Shown: positions 9,025-21,077 of the stretch, one piece after another | Numbering within the stretch: the first letter of the stretch is position 1 | Layout: every line of letters begins with the position of its first letter | Assembly: GCA_014773175.1 (NCBI GenBank) | Contig: VXCM01000485.1 | Coordinates: forward strand, 1 to 64,000 | Source of the DNA: Lucifuga dentata | Taxonomy: Eukaryota; Chordata; Actinopteri; Ophidiiformes; Bythitidae | Reading direction: 5' to 3' | DNA length: 64,000 nucleotides | Made by a program: the position numbers and the translations under genes | The notes under the pieces: model-generated | The model's input: the letters and a program-made list of their open reading frames with translations, nothing else | Told to the model about the DNA's origin: nothing | Databases searched by the model: none

Positions 9025-12000
9025 CACTACCAATCAGTGCCATATAAAATGTTTCACATATGGTAAGCAGAAATAAGGATTACTAGCTGAAGCATGAAGT
9101 ATACTAGTGCAGAAGCTGCATCTTTCCTCTGGGTCACCTTAAAATTTTATGGACTGATAAAGTTCACTGATTTGCGAGCAGTAATGTCCCGACAGGGCCG
9201 ACTGGTGAAATGCGAGTTACAGTGTCTCGAGTTTGGGAGAAAAGAGGCCAGAACATTGGTTCAAATGTCTGGGAAGGATGCCTGAGAGTGTCTGTAAATC
9301 TAAATGAGCAGAGTAAGAAATATGTTCAGAAAGCTGACATTAGATCTTGAGTGAAGCGGAGGAGAAATGCACCACTGATGGATGCCACAAAGAAAATACT
9401 GAACAGTATTTGTCTGAACGTGGGTGTCTGTCCTTGAAAATACAAATGCAAGTACAACTAGTGCAACACTGAAGTTGATGGGCATCTTATGACATACTTT
9501 AATAGAGATGTCATTGAGCCTGTAGAAATCAACAAAAAAATTCCTTTGCAGACATATTTATCAAGACACACTTTGCCCTAACACACACATGCATTTATCA
9601 AACTGTTGTATTTAAGTGCTACCTGAATAAGATCCACCTCAGACAGAATTAGCTCAGGTAAGAAGGGAATCGTTACTCTCTGCTTTGTCTGATCTCCATA
9701 ATGTTTAGCCTCAAGTTGGTGGAAATGCGAAATGAAACATAATTATGTTGTACTCCTGCTGACAACTGATCTGTCAGCCTGCACATTAGAAGCATGGCTG
9801 TATGTGCTGTGAAAGGAGAGGTGGGGGAGAGAGAAAAGAGAACTTGTGTGGGTTGGGCTCATCTCTCAGACTCTGACAGGGCTACTTACCTGGAGGTTGT
9901 AAAAATAAAACAGGATAAAATAAATAAAGAAAGGTAATATCTGCCACATACACAACAACTATACCTCTAAGCTCATTATAAAAAATAATAAATAAACTTA
10001 AAAAAAAAAACACGCTTTGAAGACATGCTTTCCATATCTCATTTCTAGTTCTACCACAACAAGACAGATCTCTCACCCTGAGTACAAAGCACAATTATAC
10101 TAAACCAGACAAATATAGCATGGGAGCATAATTTTTCTGGATCACCTGAAAAGTCAAGAAGATAAAAAAAAGTTGCCCTTCTTTAAAGCTGCAATGTCAG
10201 TATCTTGTAAGGAACTAGGTTGGCGTCTTTCGACATGTTGCAGCCAAATACAAATTAACCTCCCAAGATCAACAATAAACCTAATTAGAGTTGTGTTCTG
10301 CAGCACACATCTCTAAACACAGATCACAGCTCGATGAGAGATGAATCTCCATCTGTCTAGCTGCTCACTGGGAGGAGGAGAGAGTCAGAGAAGATCAGAT
10401 TCACTGAATGGAGTGTGTGTGTGTGTGTGTGTGTGTGAGAATGCATGCAAGGAGAGTGAGAGAGGCCTTTGTGGCCAGTGGTTACTTCCCCATGTCAGCC
10501 TTTATTTTGTGATGTCATGCTGTAGCAGGGAAGTGGGACACGGACATGCAGGAGAACATGCTATTGGAGGGGAGCAAGTTGGGGGTGGGGGNGGGGGAGG
10601 GGATGATGATGGAGTAATGCTAAGGGGCTCAGACACAAACAGACTTGCCATTTGACACACACTCCTGGGATGCAGACAGACAAGCAGGCAGGGACACAGG
10701 CCTGCAAAGAGAGTCAATAGACCTGACACAGTCGCACACATACGCATATACACAGCATCTAATTTCCCCACTGTTGCTTGAGTAAAATAAAGTATGGTTT
10801 CAGTTTGATCATTTATTTTAAAACTACTGTATATTACCTATAATAGAAACAGACAGTGCTTATTTTCTACAAGAGATAAAATTCACAATAAAAATGTCTC
10901 CCCTGGTTATCATGAGAAATCTTTCACTATCAAAACTGAACAAATTGTCAAATTATTGTACTGCCCTGCCCTTCTCCTACACTTTACCCCGAGAAAATCT
11001 GTAGTCAGTGGGGAGAATTTAAGGTCTACAAAATGATTAAAAAGGGCAATTCTGGATATGTATTTTCTGACTTGATAGTAATTTCCCTAAGCTGCCGTTG
11101 GACTTGACAACATTATCACTTTGCCTTTGACACTGTGCAAGATAAAGTAGTGGGGACACCAAGGTCCAAATATGTTGCTTTTATAGGTAGGAGCTGTCCC
11201 ATTCATCATGTGCTAACACCTAGAGCTGTGTAATCCCTGCCCATAAGTCAGCGTGGGGCAGGTATCTTCTGCCCTGCCAGAAACTGGAGATATAATTTTA
11301 TATTGAGAATATGACAAAATAATACTGTTCTGTTCCATTGGGTGAAGATAAAAAAAAAAAAATTCTAGTAAACAACAATATCTAGACTTCTGATATGTAT
11401 GAACTTTACTTTTTGTAAATGATAAAGACAAAAAAAACCCCACAAAACATATCTTTCAGAAATCAGTTTATATAACAAATTGGTTATTATTTAGTATGAT
11501 ATGCCATTACACATTTTATGGAAGTACAGTGTGCATTACCATTTTGCTTTTCCATGTACTTAAGGATACAAAAAAACATAAAATGTTACAAATGTCTTTT
11601 CTTAAGACAACATTGACAACAAAGAAGGCAGGCAGGGATATGGCAGCTTATACCTCATGGTTGGATGCAGTTCTCAACAGTTATGAATTTATTCGTTTGC
11701 AACCGGTCTCCCACAAATCAACAGGAAGAAAAACAGAATTAGGGGAGAATTGGATAAGCGGCAGCTGGGAACTATTTACTCGAAGAAAGTACTTTGCAAA
11801 TAGTTCACTCTGTTAGTGGCAATGTCATAAACATCTTTAACAATTCTTCAGCCTTGTGAGGTAAAGTGCACAGTCAGTGAGTGTAAGTTACATTAAAAAC
11901 TTTGACCACCAATCACCAGCAAAATGGCACTTTTACATTTTTGATAGTTCTTCATACCCCTGCCTCCTCATTCTCACTATTACCATGAGCACAAATCACA

Positions 12001-14754
12001 CAATCAATTTAGGGTTATTAGTTACTTTCAAAAAGACGATGGGAAGATTAGGCTCAAACGCAGAAGGCCATTTTACACAAAAATAAAGGAACATGTCACA
12101 GGCTCTTTCACCTGAGGAATCTCTTGCTATCTTCTGTAAAAACACGATTCTGATGACAGTAAAAGACGGGAAGGAAATACAACCACAAAGATGGTCATTT
12201 GGAAGCTTTGTATCACTATAAGATGTTTGCACTATAACCTAAGACTTTCCAGCCATGTTGTCTAGTAAATGGCAACGAGCCTGAAGTTTTGGATGAATTA
12301 TTCTTATTTAGATCTATTTTACATCAATCACTAAAGAATAGATGGTTTTAGTGATTGCTGATCCAGGACATGTGCATGATTTGGAACTCTGACAATGACT
12401 GACACTAACTTTTGCCTCCTGAATAGAATCATTAAAAGAAAAAAACAAAACAAAACTGGATTACAAATAAATGACTTCTTATTAAAGTTAGTTGAGAGAT
12501 GAAATAGCACATGGCTATCATTTGTAATCACATCAAAATCTCCTTAAAAAAAAGTCTTAGTTTGATCAATGATGTTTGTTAAACAATTGCAAAAATGAAG
12601 AAATTGAGTTTTTATTTTTGTACAAACTATTCAAAACAAAACAAAAACAGGATTTTTCTTACTTCTTAGTGATGACTGAATGTTTTCTGCAAACAAATCT
12701 TGGCACATGTGGAATAAAAATATTCTCACTTGATTAAATAATAATGAAGCAACAAGGTTTCAGGTGAATTATTCAAAACGAAACAGACACTGTAATACTC
12801 AGTCATGAACTACATTGTTTCAGCATGTTGAGTATTCATTCAATCAGCAGCAGAAATAACACACCAAATGTCATAGCAGACATTTCAGTTGTGTGGTCTT
12901 CATCTTATTTGATGCTTCGTACTGTGTAGATGTCATTTGTAGAAGTCAAAGGTTGCCATTGACTGTGACAGCACAGGGTCTCCAGCCAGCATTTATTCAA
13001 CACATCCTTAAATCTCCTGTCCATACAGAATCCCTTTTGCAGAAACCTCATTTTCTACGCTTCCTCTGTGACTGAGCTGAGTTATTGTCTTCTTAAATAT
13101 GTAGACTTCTCTGGGCATTATGGATGAACCTTGAGCCGAGATGACGTGTAAAATTGCATTTTTTGAGCTACACAGGCTGGAAGAGAAGGTACCATGATAC
13201 ACACACATTGTTTAAATGGAAAATCCTGATCTATTCAGCCGAGCAGTCAAGCCTATTGAATCCTATTTTGCCTAGGTTTCTGTTCCGGTACTCACACACA
13301 AAAGCACGCACACACACAAAGCCTAAATCTGATTTATGGTATTACTAAAGTAACTCATGAAATGGTAACAGGGTCGCTTACACATTAGCACTGGGGATTT
13401 GGAGGGTATGTGGAGACTGTTGCTAAGACAAGCATGATCTTGTCTGCTGTGCCCCTCAGTTCATTCTTCTTGCTGCACACACACTCTCCATGTGGATTCA
13501 ATGACTGGTTTTAGTAGCATCTGTTTACTGTTTCGGGCACTGAAGGGACATGGCTGTCATAGGCTTGAATATATGAATAAATACTAAACTTGAAGAGGAC
13601 AAAACTGGGTTCTTACCAAAGCACAAGTTATGTTTCAATGTTTGATCAGATGGGTGATACTATTAAAAACTGTCATCAAAGACATTAAAGATTCCACAAA
13701 GAAGCAAGCCTTAAATGGAGTGTTAAGAGTTTTTCGGTCTAAAATGTGGAAGCATTGGAGCATTCTGTTCAGTTTTGATTTTGTGAAGAATAAGGTCTGT
13801 TGTGCACATAAGCCTAAACATGTTTCATGACGCTCTTCTTTGACCCCATAAATTTCACACATTGATCTCACAACCATTGATAATTGATAGTTGATAACTG
13901 TAGATAGTAGACAGAAAATTGATAGTTTCTCTTTTATGAAAGACCCAATGCAAATATTCCATTGGAAGTCTGCCGCGACAACCCTGAGCAGAGACAAAGG
14001 TCTCCAAAAAATATTCTATCAGTGGACTAGAGCCTTCCCAGAAATCTAAATTTTAGAATTTAAACAGACAAAAATGAGTATTACAAAGGCTTTGTATAAT
14101 CAACACACCCACCATTGAAAACCCACAGACTAAAACCAATTTAGAGGTTGGAATGTCAACGTGGATTTTTGTGTTTAGAGATGTGCCAGTTTCACATTTT
14201 AAAAGCAATAAGTTTTCTTGGAACAGATTTCAGCACCCAAAAGCAGTGGTCAGATACTCCATAACTAAAAATAAAATGCATCCTGTCAAAACATTTCAGT
14301 TACTTTCTCTCAACAACCATAAGTCTCATACCCTGAAGTATTGCAATGACAGGAACCAGCTTTGGTGGCTTTGTGGGATATGTAACGTAATCACATGATT
14401 CATTGAGACTCTTGGTATTTTTACATTAAACACATCCATTATGATAGAAACCGTATGGATGCTGGTTAATGAAAAGGACCGAGGAAAAAGAAACAAAAAT
14501 AAACACCCCCTGACTAGTGAGAGTTCAGTGACTTGTTGAAGGAAAAGGCAGCAGGTTACCGGCTTGCTAACAAAGGGTCTTCAATCTAGGTTTTCTATCT
14601 GAATGACAGCTGACCTGCCACTCCATGGCTGAATGTAGGGAATATGTGGTATGTTTTTCTGGATGAAGAATACATTATAGTGCAGCTCTCTCTGGCAGAA
14701 TGTCTATTTTTTTTACACACTGTATGTAGGTTGTATATGACCCATAGTATTTTG
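9025..14754. other. Intergenic DNA downstream of diaph2, no gene seen
   Basis: AT-rich and apparently mostly single-copy. It includes a (GT)n array at 10413-10437, a G-rich run with a join N at 10592, and scattered A homopolymers. The open frames of up to 120 codons have no recognisable domain and no convincing splice context. Conserved non-coding elements may exist here but cannot be judged from one sequence. Confidence 0.5.
10413..10437. repeat. (GT)12 microsatellite
   Basis: Uninterrupted GT array. Confidence 0.95.
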
Positions 14755-14760
14755 TTTAAT
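14755..14760 (-). promoter_or_regulatory. Candidate poly(A) signal ATTAAA for diaph2
   Basis: On the minus strand an ATTAAA hexamer lies about 530 nt past the diaph2 stop codon, and it is the nearest such signal I found downstream. A modest GT-containing stretch follows. The hexamer is common in AT-rich DNA, so the assignment is weak. Confidence 0.25.
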
Positions 14761-15288
14761 AGAAAATAAAAGGGATCAGAATAGATATATTACAAGACTT
14801 AAATGGGAAACTATTCCTTTGAAACAGCACCAACCATAAGAAAATGAAGAAAAAAAAAAGTGTTTTTTCCTATGAATCAAACCCCTTCTCCAGACAGGAC
14901 ATGAACATTTGGAGTGATGAGGAAGAAATGAATAAATACATAAGGCGTCGGATGAACAGCATGACTATTAAGTGCCTATGGCTGATGTACTATAGATTCA
15001 TCTCTTCAGTTCTGTGTGGCATTGCTATTCATTTTTCTTCCAAAACCTGGTGGTGTGTGTAAATGTGTGAGAGTGCTTTTGTATGCATGTGACTGTGTGT
15101 GTGTGTGTGTGTTCATTTGCCACACTGAAGGGTGGTCTGTCCCTTCTTTAGATGTCTTCCAGCTCTCCACCTCGCATGCCTCTTTGGCAGTTATCTAGCG
15201 TCTTATGGTAGGCGCGGGCGATCATCGAGCCTGGTNCCTCGCATGCCTCTTTGGCAGTTATCTAGCGTCTTATGGTAGGCGCGGGCGA
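14761..15288 (-). other. Probable diaph2 3' UTR
   Basis: This sequence directly follows the diaph2 stop codon on the minus strand. It carries a short (CA)n array near 15093-15111 on the minus strand and a T-rich run near 14850. Its far limit depends on the uncertain poly(A) signal. The 66-bp join duplication at 15170-15302 inflates it by 67 bp. Confidence 0.45.
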
Positions 15289-15302
15289 TCATCGAGCCTG
15301 GT
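15170..15302. repeat. Assembly join: 66-bp duplication around N at 15236
   Basis: Positions 15170-15235 are repeated exactly at 15237-15302. The repeated unit contains the last four to five codons and the stop codon of diaph2, so a second copy of those codons appears artificially in the 3' UTR. Confidence 0.85.
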
Positions 15303-15353
15303 GATGTGGGTTGTGCCGTGACCGAGACCTTTCCAGGACTGCGCGGCGGTTGT
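15289..15353 (-). CDS. diaph2: diaph2 terminal coding exon (C-terminal tail and stop)
   Basis: Diaphanous-related formins are Rho-controlled actin nucleators. This exon encodes the last residues after the DAD. On the minus strand a long pyrimidine tract ends in tttctgtgtacag, and the exon opens at 15353 with AC, completing a GAC codon with the single G left by the upstream exon. It reads DNRRAVLERSRSRHN, then PHHQAR and a TGA stop (15289-15291). From memory, mammalian DIAPH2 ends in DNRR-x-PLERSRSRHN plus a few residues, unlike DIAPH1 or DIAPH3, so I assign diaph2. The acceptor and matching phase make the exon secure, although it is only 65 nt and lies 39.6 kb from its partner. Part of it (15289-15302) is repeated by the join artefact. 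The basic RSRSR run may aid membrane or nuclear-signal contacts; that is inference. Confidence 0.88.
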
Positions 15354-15913
15354 CTGTACACAGAAAACACGGGAATAAAAGAGAGAACAAAAAACAGTCA
15401 GTCAGAGAAAGAAAGAACAAGAAAGTGTTGTTGCATTGATCCACGCTGGCATGCAAACGCTCAAATGATAGAAAGACTGTATAAAGAAACTAAGGGAGAC
15501 AGACAAAGGGGAGGGAGCCAATAGGAGAAACAACAAGAAGCAAATCCAGGCTGACTGAGAGGAGCGCAGCAGGGGAGGATGGAAAAACAGAAGAAGCTGT
15601 TGGACTGGAGGTGCTTGTGTCTGGTGTCATAGTAACTTCATTGAGCTCCTGATCCAGGCTCCACTTAAGGGCTCCTCAACAAACTCTCACATCAGATACA
15701 GCAGTACAGAGCTGACAACATAAATGCACACACACGGTTTGCAGACACAAACAGACCCAAAAAGGGGAGAACAGCAGAATAATAAAGTTCTGTGCATATA
15801 GTACAGAACAGTATCACAGTCAAAGGGATAAAAATGCAATGCACAAGGATTTTTAGATTTACTTGTTTGTGTGGTGGAATACAGTCATTTTGGACTGCCT
15901 CAGAAAGATTTTA

Positions 15914-16095
15914 CCTCTGCAGAGGAGGCTATGTTTTCACCGCATCAGTTGGTTAGTTGGTTATGAACCGATTTTGATAAAACACAAGGGAAGAGTGGGA
16001 CATGGCCAGGAAAGAACCCTTAAATCTTGATGCAATCCAGATCCAGGGTCGGATACAGGAAATTAACACTGCAAGATTTTTGTCCATTTATTCGC
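15914..16095 (+). repeat. Fragment of an abundant teleost interspersed repeat
   Basis: The wording tttacctctgcagaggaggc, tatgttttcaccg, gttatgaaccgattttgat and gatccagatcc matches a high-copy repeat familiar from many fish genomes, whose usual form has gttatgaacggattttgatgaa. It is divergent and truncated, and its transposon class is not established by this sequence. Short pieces resembling the other end of the same repeat (ggcc-tgg-ggaggtatgtgcgct) occur at 17884-17920 and 19672-19705. Confidence 0.45.
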
Positions 16096-16260
16096 CAATC
16101 TCAATGAAAAAAAAAATCATATTTATCCAATAACAATCAATCCAGATCCATAGCCCTAGTTTTGTCTGTGACTGCTACAGGCAACCACAGGGTATTGTTC
16201 CCCCATTCTTTCTTCTTCTTCTTCTTGGGGATTATGTACCTTTTTTGCTGTTTAATTACT

Positions 16261-17490
16261 TCTGTAAACTTCAACCTATTCAAACCATTCAAACTTCAGG
16301 ATGTTCAGAAAATTCTCGGCATTATTGCTGTATCTTTTTGTATTAACATTTCATATAATCTGCAAAATATTCAGGATTTTTCAGGCATTTTTGCCCATGT
16401 AAAGTCAATGGGAGAAGGCTTCAAACATCCTTCAGGCATTCCTGTCTTCAAGCACTTATAACTTCAGCCTACTTTAAGCTACNAAAAAAAAAAAAAAAAA
16501 ATATTCAAGCATTATTCAGGTCAGAAGACCTTCAGCTTTTAACTAGTTCAGCATATTCATACATTTCATGGTTTCTGAGAAATCACGAGTTAAAAAAGGT
16601 CCTGATTTTGTGTCTAATTCAGCCTTTATAATGAATGTGTATTCAGTTAGGCCAGAGTATGAAGCAGGTGACAGTTGATTGGCTCAGCCCTGTGCTCTAA
16701 CTTCAGCCAGTGGAGGTTACGCAAACAAAACTTAATATCTTTAACATCTTTCACATTTCAGAAACAAACACATCAGATTGTTGGAAAATTGATCCTCTTT
16801 CAGGAAATGTAAAGATTCTGCATTTTATGATTTTTTTTTCAAGTTTTTGACCTTTAAGCACAAAGTGATTCTGTTGATCTCTAATTCAAGCCCATGTTAA
16901 AATCGTTCAGAAAGTTTCTAACAAAATGTATTTTCACTCAATGATTTCTCTCTCAATATCTTCAGAATTTTTTTTTAACACATTATATATTGATGCATTC
17001 AGGAAAGCCTTTTCTCACACAGTTCAAACAATTTTGGAATTGGGCTAAGCGTTTTTGAAATATGTTGATTAGTTTGACTGAAGGGTTTTTCATGATGTTC
17101 AGCTTTTTCTCTGTGTAGATGTAATTAGTTAATTAGTTGCACCTGTTGTCTCATATAAACATTCTGTAAAGATCAAAGAAAGCTCTTTCAGCATCTCTGG
17201 CTGACACACATCTTCACACACATCATGCACATTTACATTCTTTTAGCTTTTAATTCTCATTTTTAAATATTCAGCATTTATTTCTGCATTTTTCAATTTG
17301 CAATTTTCACATCAAATATTCTTGAGGATTTATACATCCTTCAGGCATTCCCTTTTCAAAATAACTTCAGCATCCATTTAGCTACAAATGCCATTACAAC
17401 ATTACTGAGGTTCCCTCCAGATAACCTTCAAGATCTTCAGGTTTTTCATACTATTATGTATGATCGTTCAGCAATAGCTTCAGCATATTG
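16261..17490 (+). repeat. TTCAG-rich tract with partial internal duplication
   Basis: By hand count the pentamer TTCAG occurs about 25 times on the plus strand in 1.23 kb, whereas its complement CTGAA is rare. Two blocks share a longer order of words. The first, near 16427-16482, reads catccttcaggcattcc, ttcaag, taacttcagc and tttaagctac. The second, near 17335-17383, reads catccttcaggcattccc, ttttcaa, taacttcagc and atttagctac. No reading frame explains it. It is probably an old repeat family or an expanded tract. A join N sits at 16483. Confidence 0.5.
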
Positions 17491-17567
17491 CAATCACAGA
17501 CCGCAGTTCTGCAGGACATGCATTTCTAGTTATTATAACTATTTCTTTCTCTTTATGGCAGTATGGC

Positions 17568-17842
17568 AGCATGGCAGCAGTTTGGTTGGCACTGTTGCTT
17601 CCAGACAAGTAGGTCCTGGGATCGAACACCTGAGCCAGCCCTTGTCCTTTTATTAGGGGTGATTTCCCCCACCACCAATAAATGAGTTAGCTTGCTCCTT
17701 CCATTGCCCTTTACCAAGGCATTAGGTTATAGCTCAGGTTGGTTCCTGAGTGATACCCTATAGCTGCCCACTGCTCCTAGTGGTTAGGATCACTCAAATA
17801 CAAAGGATAGAATTCCCCAAGGAAGTGTGGGATCAATTACTG
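17568..17842 (+). mobile_element. Decayed tRNA-headed SINE-like element
   Basis: The head reads ggcagcagtttggttggcac, tgttgcttccaga and ggtcctgggatcgaacacc, close to the common fish SINE-type head with pol III A- and B-box-like words (tggttggcactg; gggatcgaacacc). The tail (cactgctcctagtg, aatacaaaggatagaattcccc, gtgtgggatcaat) resembles the tails of fish SINE/LINE pairs, in which an aaatgcagaggacaaatttccc phrase precedes a short simple repeat. A (CA)n run follows at 17847. The B box is mutated, so it is unlikely to be transcribed. Confidence 0.45.
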
Positions 17843-17883
17843 TACACGCACACACACACACAAAATTACAAGATACATTTAAG

Positions 17884-17920
17884 CTTGTTCGGCCATGGTG
17901 GAGGTATGTGCGCTAATCAG
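17884..17920 (+). repeat. Short repeat remnant
   Basis: The phrase ttcggccatggtggaggtat followed by gtgcgctaat resembles the end of the abundant fish repeat whose other part is at 15914-16095. The match is brief, so confidence is low. Confidence 0.3.
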
Positions 17921-17989
17921 GTAATCTGGTTTTATATTATATGGGTGATGTGCGCAAGGATACCAACATTTGATGGAAAGACAAAATAA

Positions 17990-19671
17990 AATATCACTTG
18001 ACAAACACCAATGAACAACACTCACAGTGACTGATACACGCCCACAGGTGTGTGTCAGTGAATGCTTCACTGTCGGTTTTGTGGGCAGAACGTAGTAACA
18101 CTTCAGGCTTTCTTTGTTGCCAAACCATGACAGAGTCATACAAACACTACCTTCCATGCTCTCCAACCGTGCCTGCCCAGAAATGCCCATGGCAGCCAGG
18201 TGGCAGGTGGGGTTGGAAGCATCGCCACAAAGATGAGTACAGGCACACCCACACAGGACTCCCTGGTATTTCCACGCATGCTGCCACCACCATGCCCATT
18301 ACTCAGAGCCAGCTGTAGGGTGCCAGACGTCCCAGGCTGGGCGTTGTTTAATGGAACTTGCTTCATCCATCATGTCAGGTAATGAGCTGAGAATGACTGT
18401 GATGGCTATGACAAACACTTGCAGATGCACACACGGCCACATACACACATGCTCCACAAGGACTGCCACCGCAGTGTAGAACAGAAAGCACTCCTTCTTC
18501 AGACTGGATACAAAGCATCATGCAGATGGTGCACAGGAGGAGAGAGGGAGGAAGAGGGAGGGAAGAACAGCGAGAGCAAAAGAAAGACAGATCAAGATAT
18601 TGAACACAACTGATGAAAGATGCTGTCTTCTCTGCTACCTTTGCTAAAGATTGATCATTAAAGTTAACATATTCTATAAGAGTCTCCAAAAATGCCACTC
18701 ATTAATACCAATCCCTGCATTCATTTTCCATCCACTCTGTGCAGGATCAACACCCACCTCTGTACAAAAACCCATTGTACTCAAGACAGAAATGATGAAA
18801 AAAAAAAAAAAAAAANAAAAAAAAAAAAAAAAAGTAGATCATAAACATTTTCGTCCTGTCAATCATTTGCTAGCCGAACTGCTGTAACCTCATTTCAGGG
18901 CAATCCCCTCTAACCTCTGGTCTATCCGAGGAGCATAAAAACCAGCTTGGACCTTCTGTCTTTAATATGAGGTCAGCCTGAGCTACATCTATTACTGTAA
19001 ATATGATATTGAGGGGAAAAAGGGAGCAAAAGGATAAAGAGAGGAGGAGAAAGACTGGCAGATACAGCAAAGGTCATAAAGGAATTGTGCCAAATCATAT
19101 AAAAAGATGCAATAAAACATTTTATCAACAGATTCATAAAAAAAATGGAATTACTGGTTTTGAATAACGTGGGTATTAATACCATTTTTCCCAACCAAGT
19201 AACAATACCTTGTTTTGAATTCTTCACATCACATTCACCAGCCTTCAACAAGAAAACACTGGCCAGTAATAACCACAAAGTACTTTCAAAAATATTTTCC
19301 ACCAAAAAGGTTTTCACCCACATCTATTGGCTGTATTGTTGGTTTGTTGACAGCTCTCTTAATTTTTAAAACGATTTCAGGACACTGCAAGATAGCCTAT
19401 TTGATTTTTTTTTTTTTTTTTTNTTTTTTTTTTTTTTTTGACAATTTCTTTATAAGTAATACATCAATGTCAATGAAAAAAAAACCCCACAAAAAACAAA
19501 CAAACAAACAGGCACATTTATCCCATAACAAACTATCAATAGATACAATTTGGTCTGGGTCAATAAAGATTTTTAAAACAACTACTGATTCCGATGACAA
19601 ATATAGCAATGGAGTCTTAACATAGTAATTTCTTTCTCTTTAACCAGTATATTATTAGAACAAGACATTTT
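17990..19671. other. Intronic DNA with one GC-richer patch
   Basis: Positions 18050-18380 are GC-richer and open in several frames on both strands, but no frame has a recognisable domain or a paired acceptor and donor. Homopolymer joins lie at 18816 (poly-A) and 19423 (poly-T). Nothing else is identified. Confidence 0.45.
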
Positions 19672-19705
19672 GTCTAAACTTGTTTGGCCTTGACAGAGGT
19701 ATTAT
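19672..19705 (+). repeat. Short repeat remnant
   Basis: ttggccttgacagaggtatt resembles the same repeat end as at 17884. It is a short, low-confidence match. Confidence 0.25.
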
Positions 19706-19790
19706 TGCTATTCTTTATTTTTATTTTTTTTTTATCTATGTTTGTGATAAAATACATTAAACTGTTGTTCAGATAACTTAAAAAAAACTG

Positions 19791-19792
<2 letters not shown>

Positions 19793-19847
<55 letters not shown>
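19793..19847. repeat. (CA)27 microsatellite
   Basis: Uninterrupted AC array of about 54 bases; a good polymorphic marker candidate. Confidence 0.95.
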
Positions 19848-20797
19848 AAAGGCTCCAAACTGTCAACTGTGTGGTTTTGGGCACTTGGCACCTCAGTTCA
19901 TCAATTATAATAAGAATACTTGCAATTTAAGCAGACTGGCCTCTGTATTGATGCATTATGCCAGCATCAACACTGCACACTTAACAAGAGCACACTGTTG
20001 TTGGCGTGTTTTTCCAAATGGCAGCCATCTTGAATGCTGTGCACACTGAAAACAATGCAGGCCTGAAGTGTGACCATTTACTGAAAGTCTAAAGGAACAA
20101 TGTGATACAGGGGCATTTTTTGTGGAATAACAAAAGAAAAAGTAACCCTTTTGGGAGTAACTGCATCTCGTTTAACTGCCTGAATACATGGACAAGCTTT
20201 TTGTCAAACTGTGCAAAAATAGAGAGAGTGGAAAAAATTTCAGCAAAATGCATCTCCCATCAGAGGATCCTTGAACAGTCACCAGCTTCTCATAAAGGCT
20301 CTCCTGTTCCTATCTTCAGGTGCATAAAAACCCATCTTTTCCTACCCCACATCAATCTATCACAACAACTGAACAAACAGCAGCCATTTCTACTGGGAGA
20401 ACAACATTGAAACCACTTTACCACTAGCCTCTATTGAATTGAACGCTTCAAACACACATGCAGTGAGAAAGGGAAACAAGGTGAGATTGGGAGGAAGATG
20501 CATAAGACAAATTGTAAGGTGTTTGCAGCATTGATTGCAACTCTTTCTACCTGCATCAGTTTTGATGGCTTCTTTACCAGCATTTCCCAGAGGTGACTTC
20601 TTTCCAAGTTACAGTACGACAAAGAGGAGCACGAGAACAGGAGATGAAATTGACAAAAGACAAGCAGGTATTCCGTGTTACGGCACGGAGACGTCGGCAT
20701 TCCTGAACTTAATTAAATGTTAGCTGGCACTGTTTCTCAAATGCTAAAATGCTTCTAAATGTACTGAGGATTTCAATGAGGGTGGACAGACGGAGGA
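19848..20797. other. Intronic DNA, nothing firm seen
   Basis: A 102-codon frame at 20102-20410 contains a stretch (FRCIKTHLFLP) vaguely like the end of fish non-LTR reverse transcriptases, but no catalytic motif is present and the match is too short to support a call. Confidence 0.35.
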
Positions 20798-20822
20798 GAA
20801 AGTCGCTGACAAATAAGCGCAT

Positions 20823-20860
<38 letters not shown>

Positions 20861-20886
20861 NGAAAGTCGCTGACAAATAAGCGCAT

Positions 20887-20924
<38 letters not shown>
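20798..20924. repeat. (AC)n microsatellite duplicated across N at 20861
   Basis: The 63-bp unit 20798-20860, ending in an (AC)18 array, is repeated at 20862-20924. This is a join artefact; one array is expected in the real sequence. Confidence 0.85.
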
Positions 20925-20925
<1 letters not shown>

Positions 20926-21019
20926 GAGAGAGAAATACAAATATTGTTACTTAAGTATTCATGTAGTGCACAGAGAAATAGCTCTGTGAATTGCTTTGTA
21001 GAAACCACCAGTCATCTTC

Positions 21020-21023
<4 letters not shown>

Positions 21024-21075
<52 letters not shown>
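21024..21075. repeat. (TC)26 microsatellite
   Basis: Uninterrupted CT array of about 52 bases. Confidence 0.95.

Positions 21076-21077
<2 letters not shown>

Noticed and set aside
17600..17630. Possible tRNA gene
   Set aside because: Only A-box-like and mutated B-box-like words are present; no cloverleaf can be drawn, and the surrounding sequence is a SINE-like element.
18050..18382. Overlapping GC-richer frames on both strands, one ending at CAG-GTAATG
   Set aside because: No domain similarity and no frame with both a good acceptor and a good donor; composition alone is not enough.
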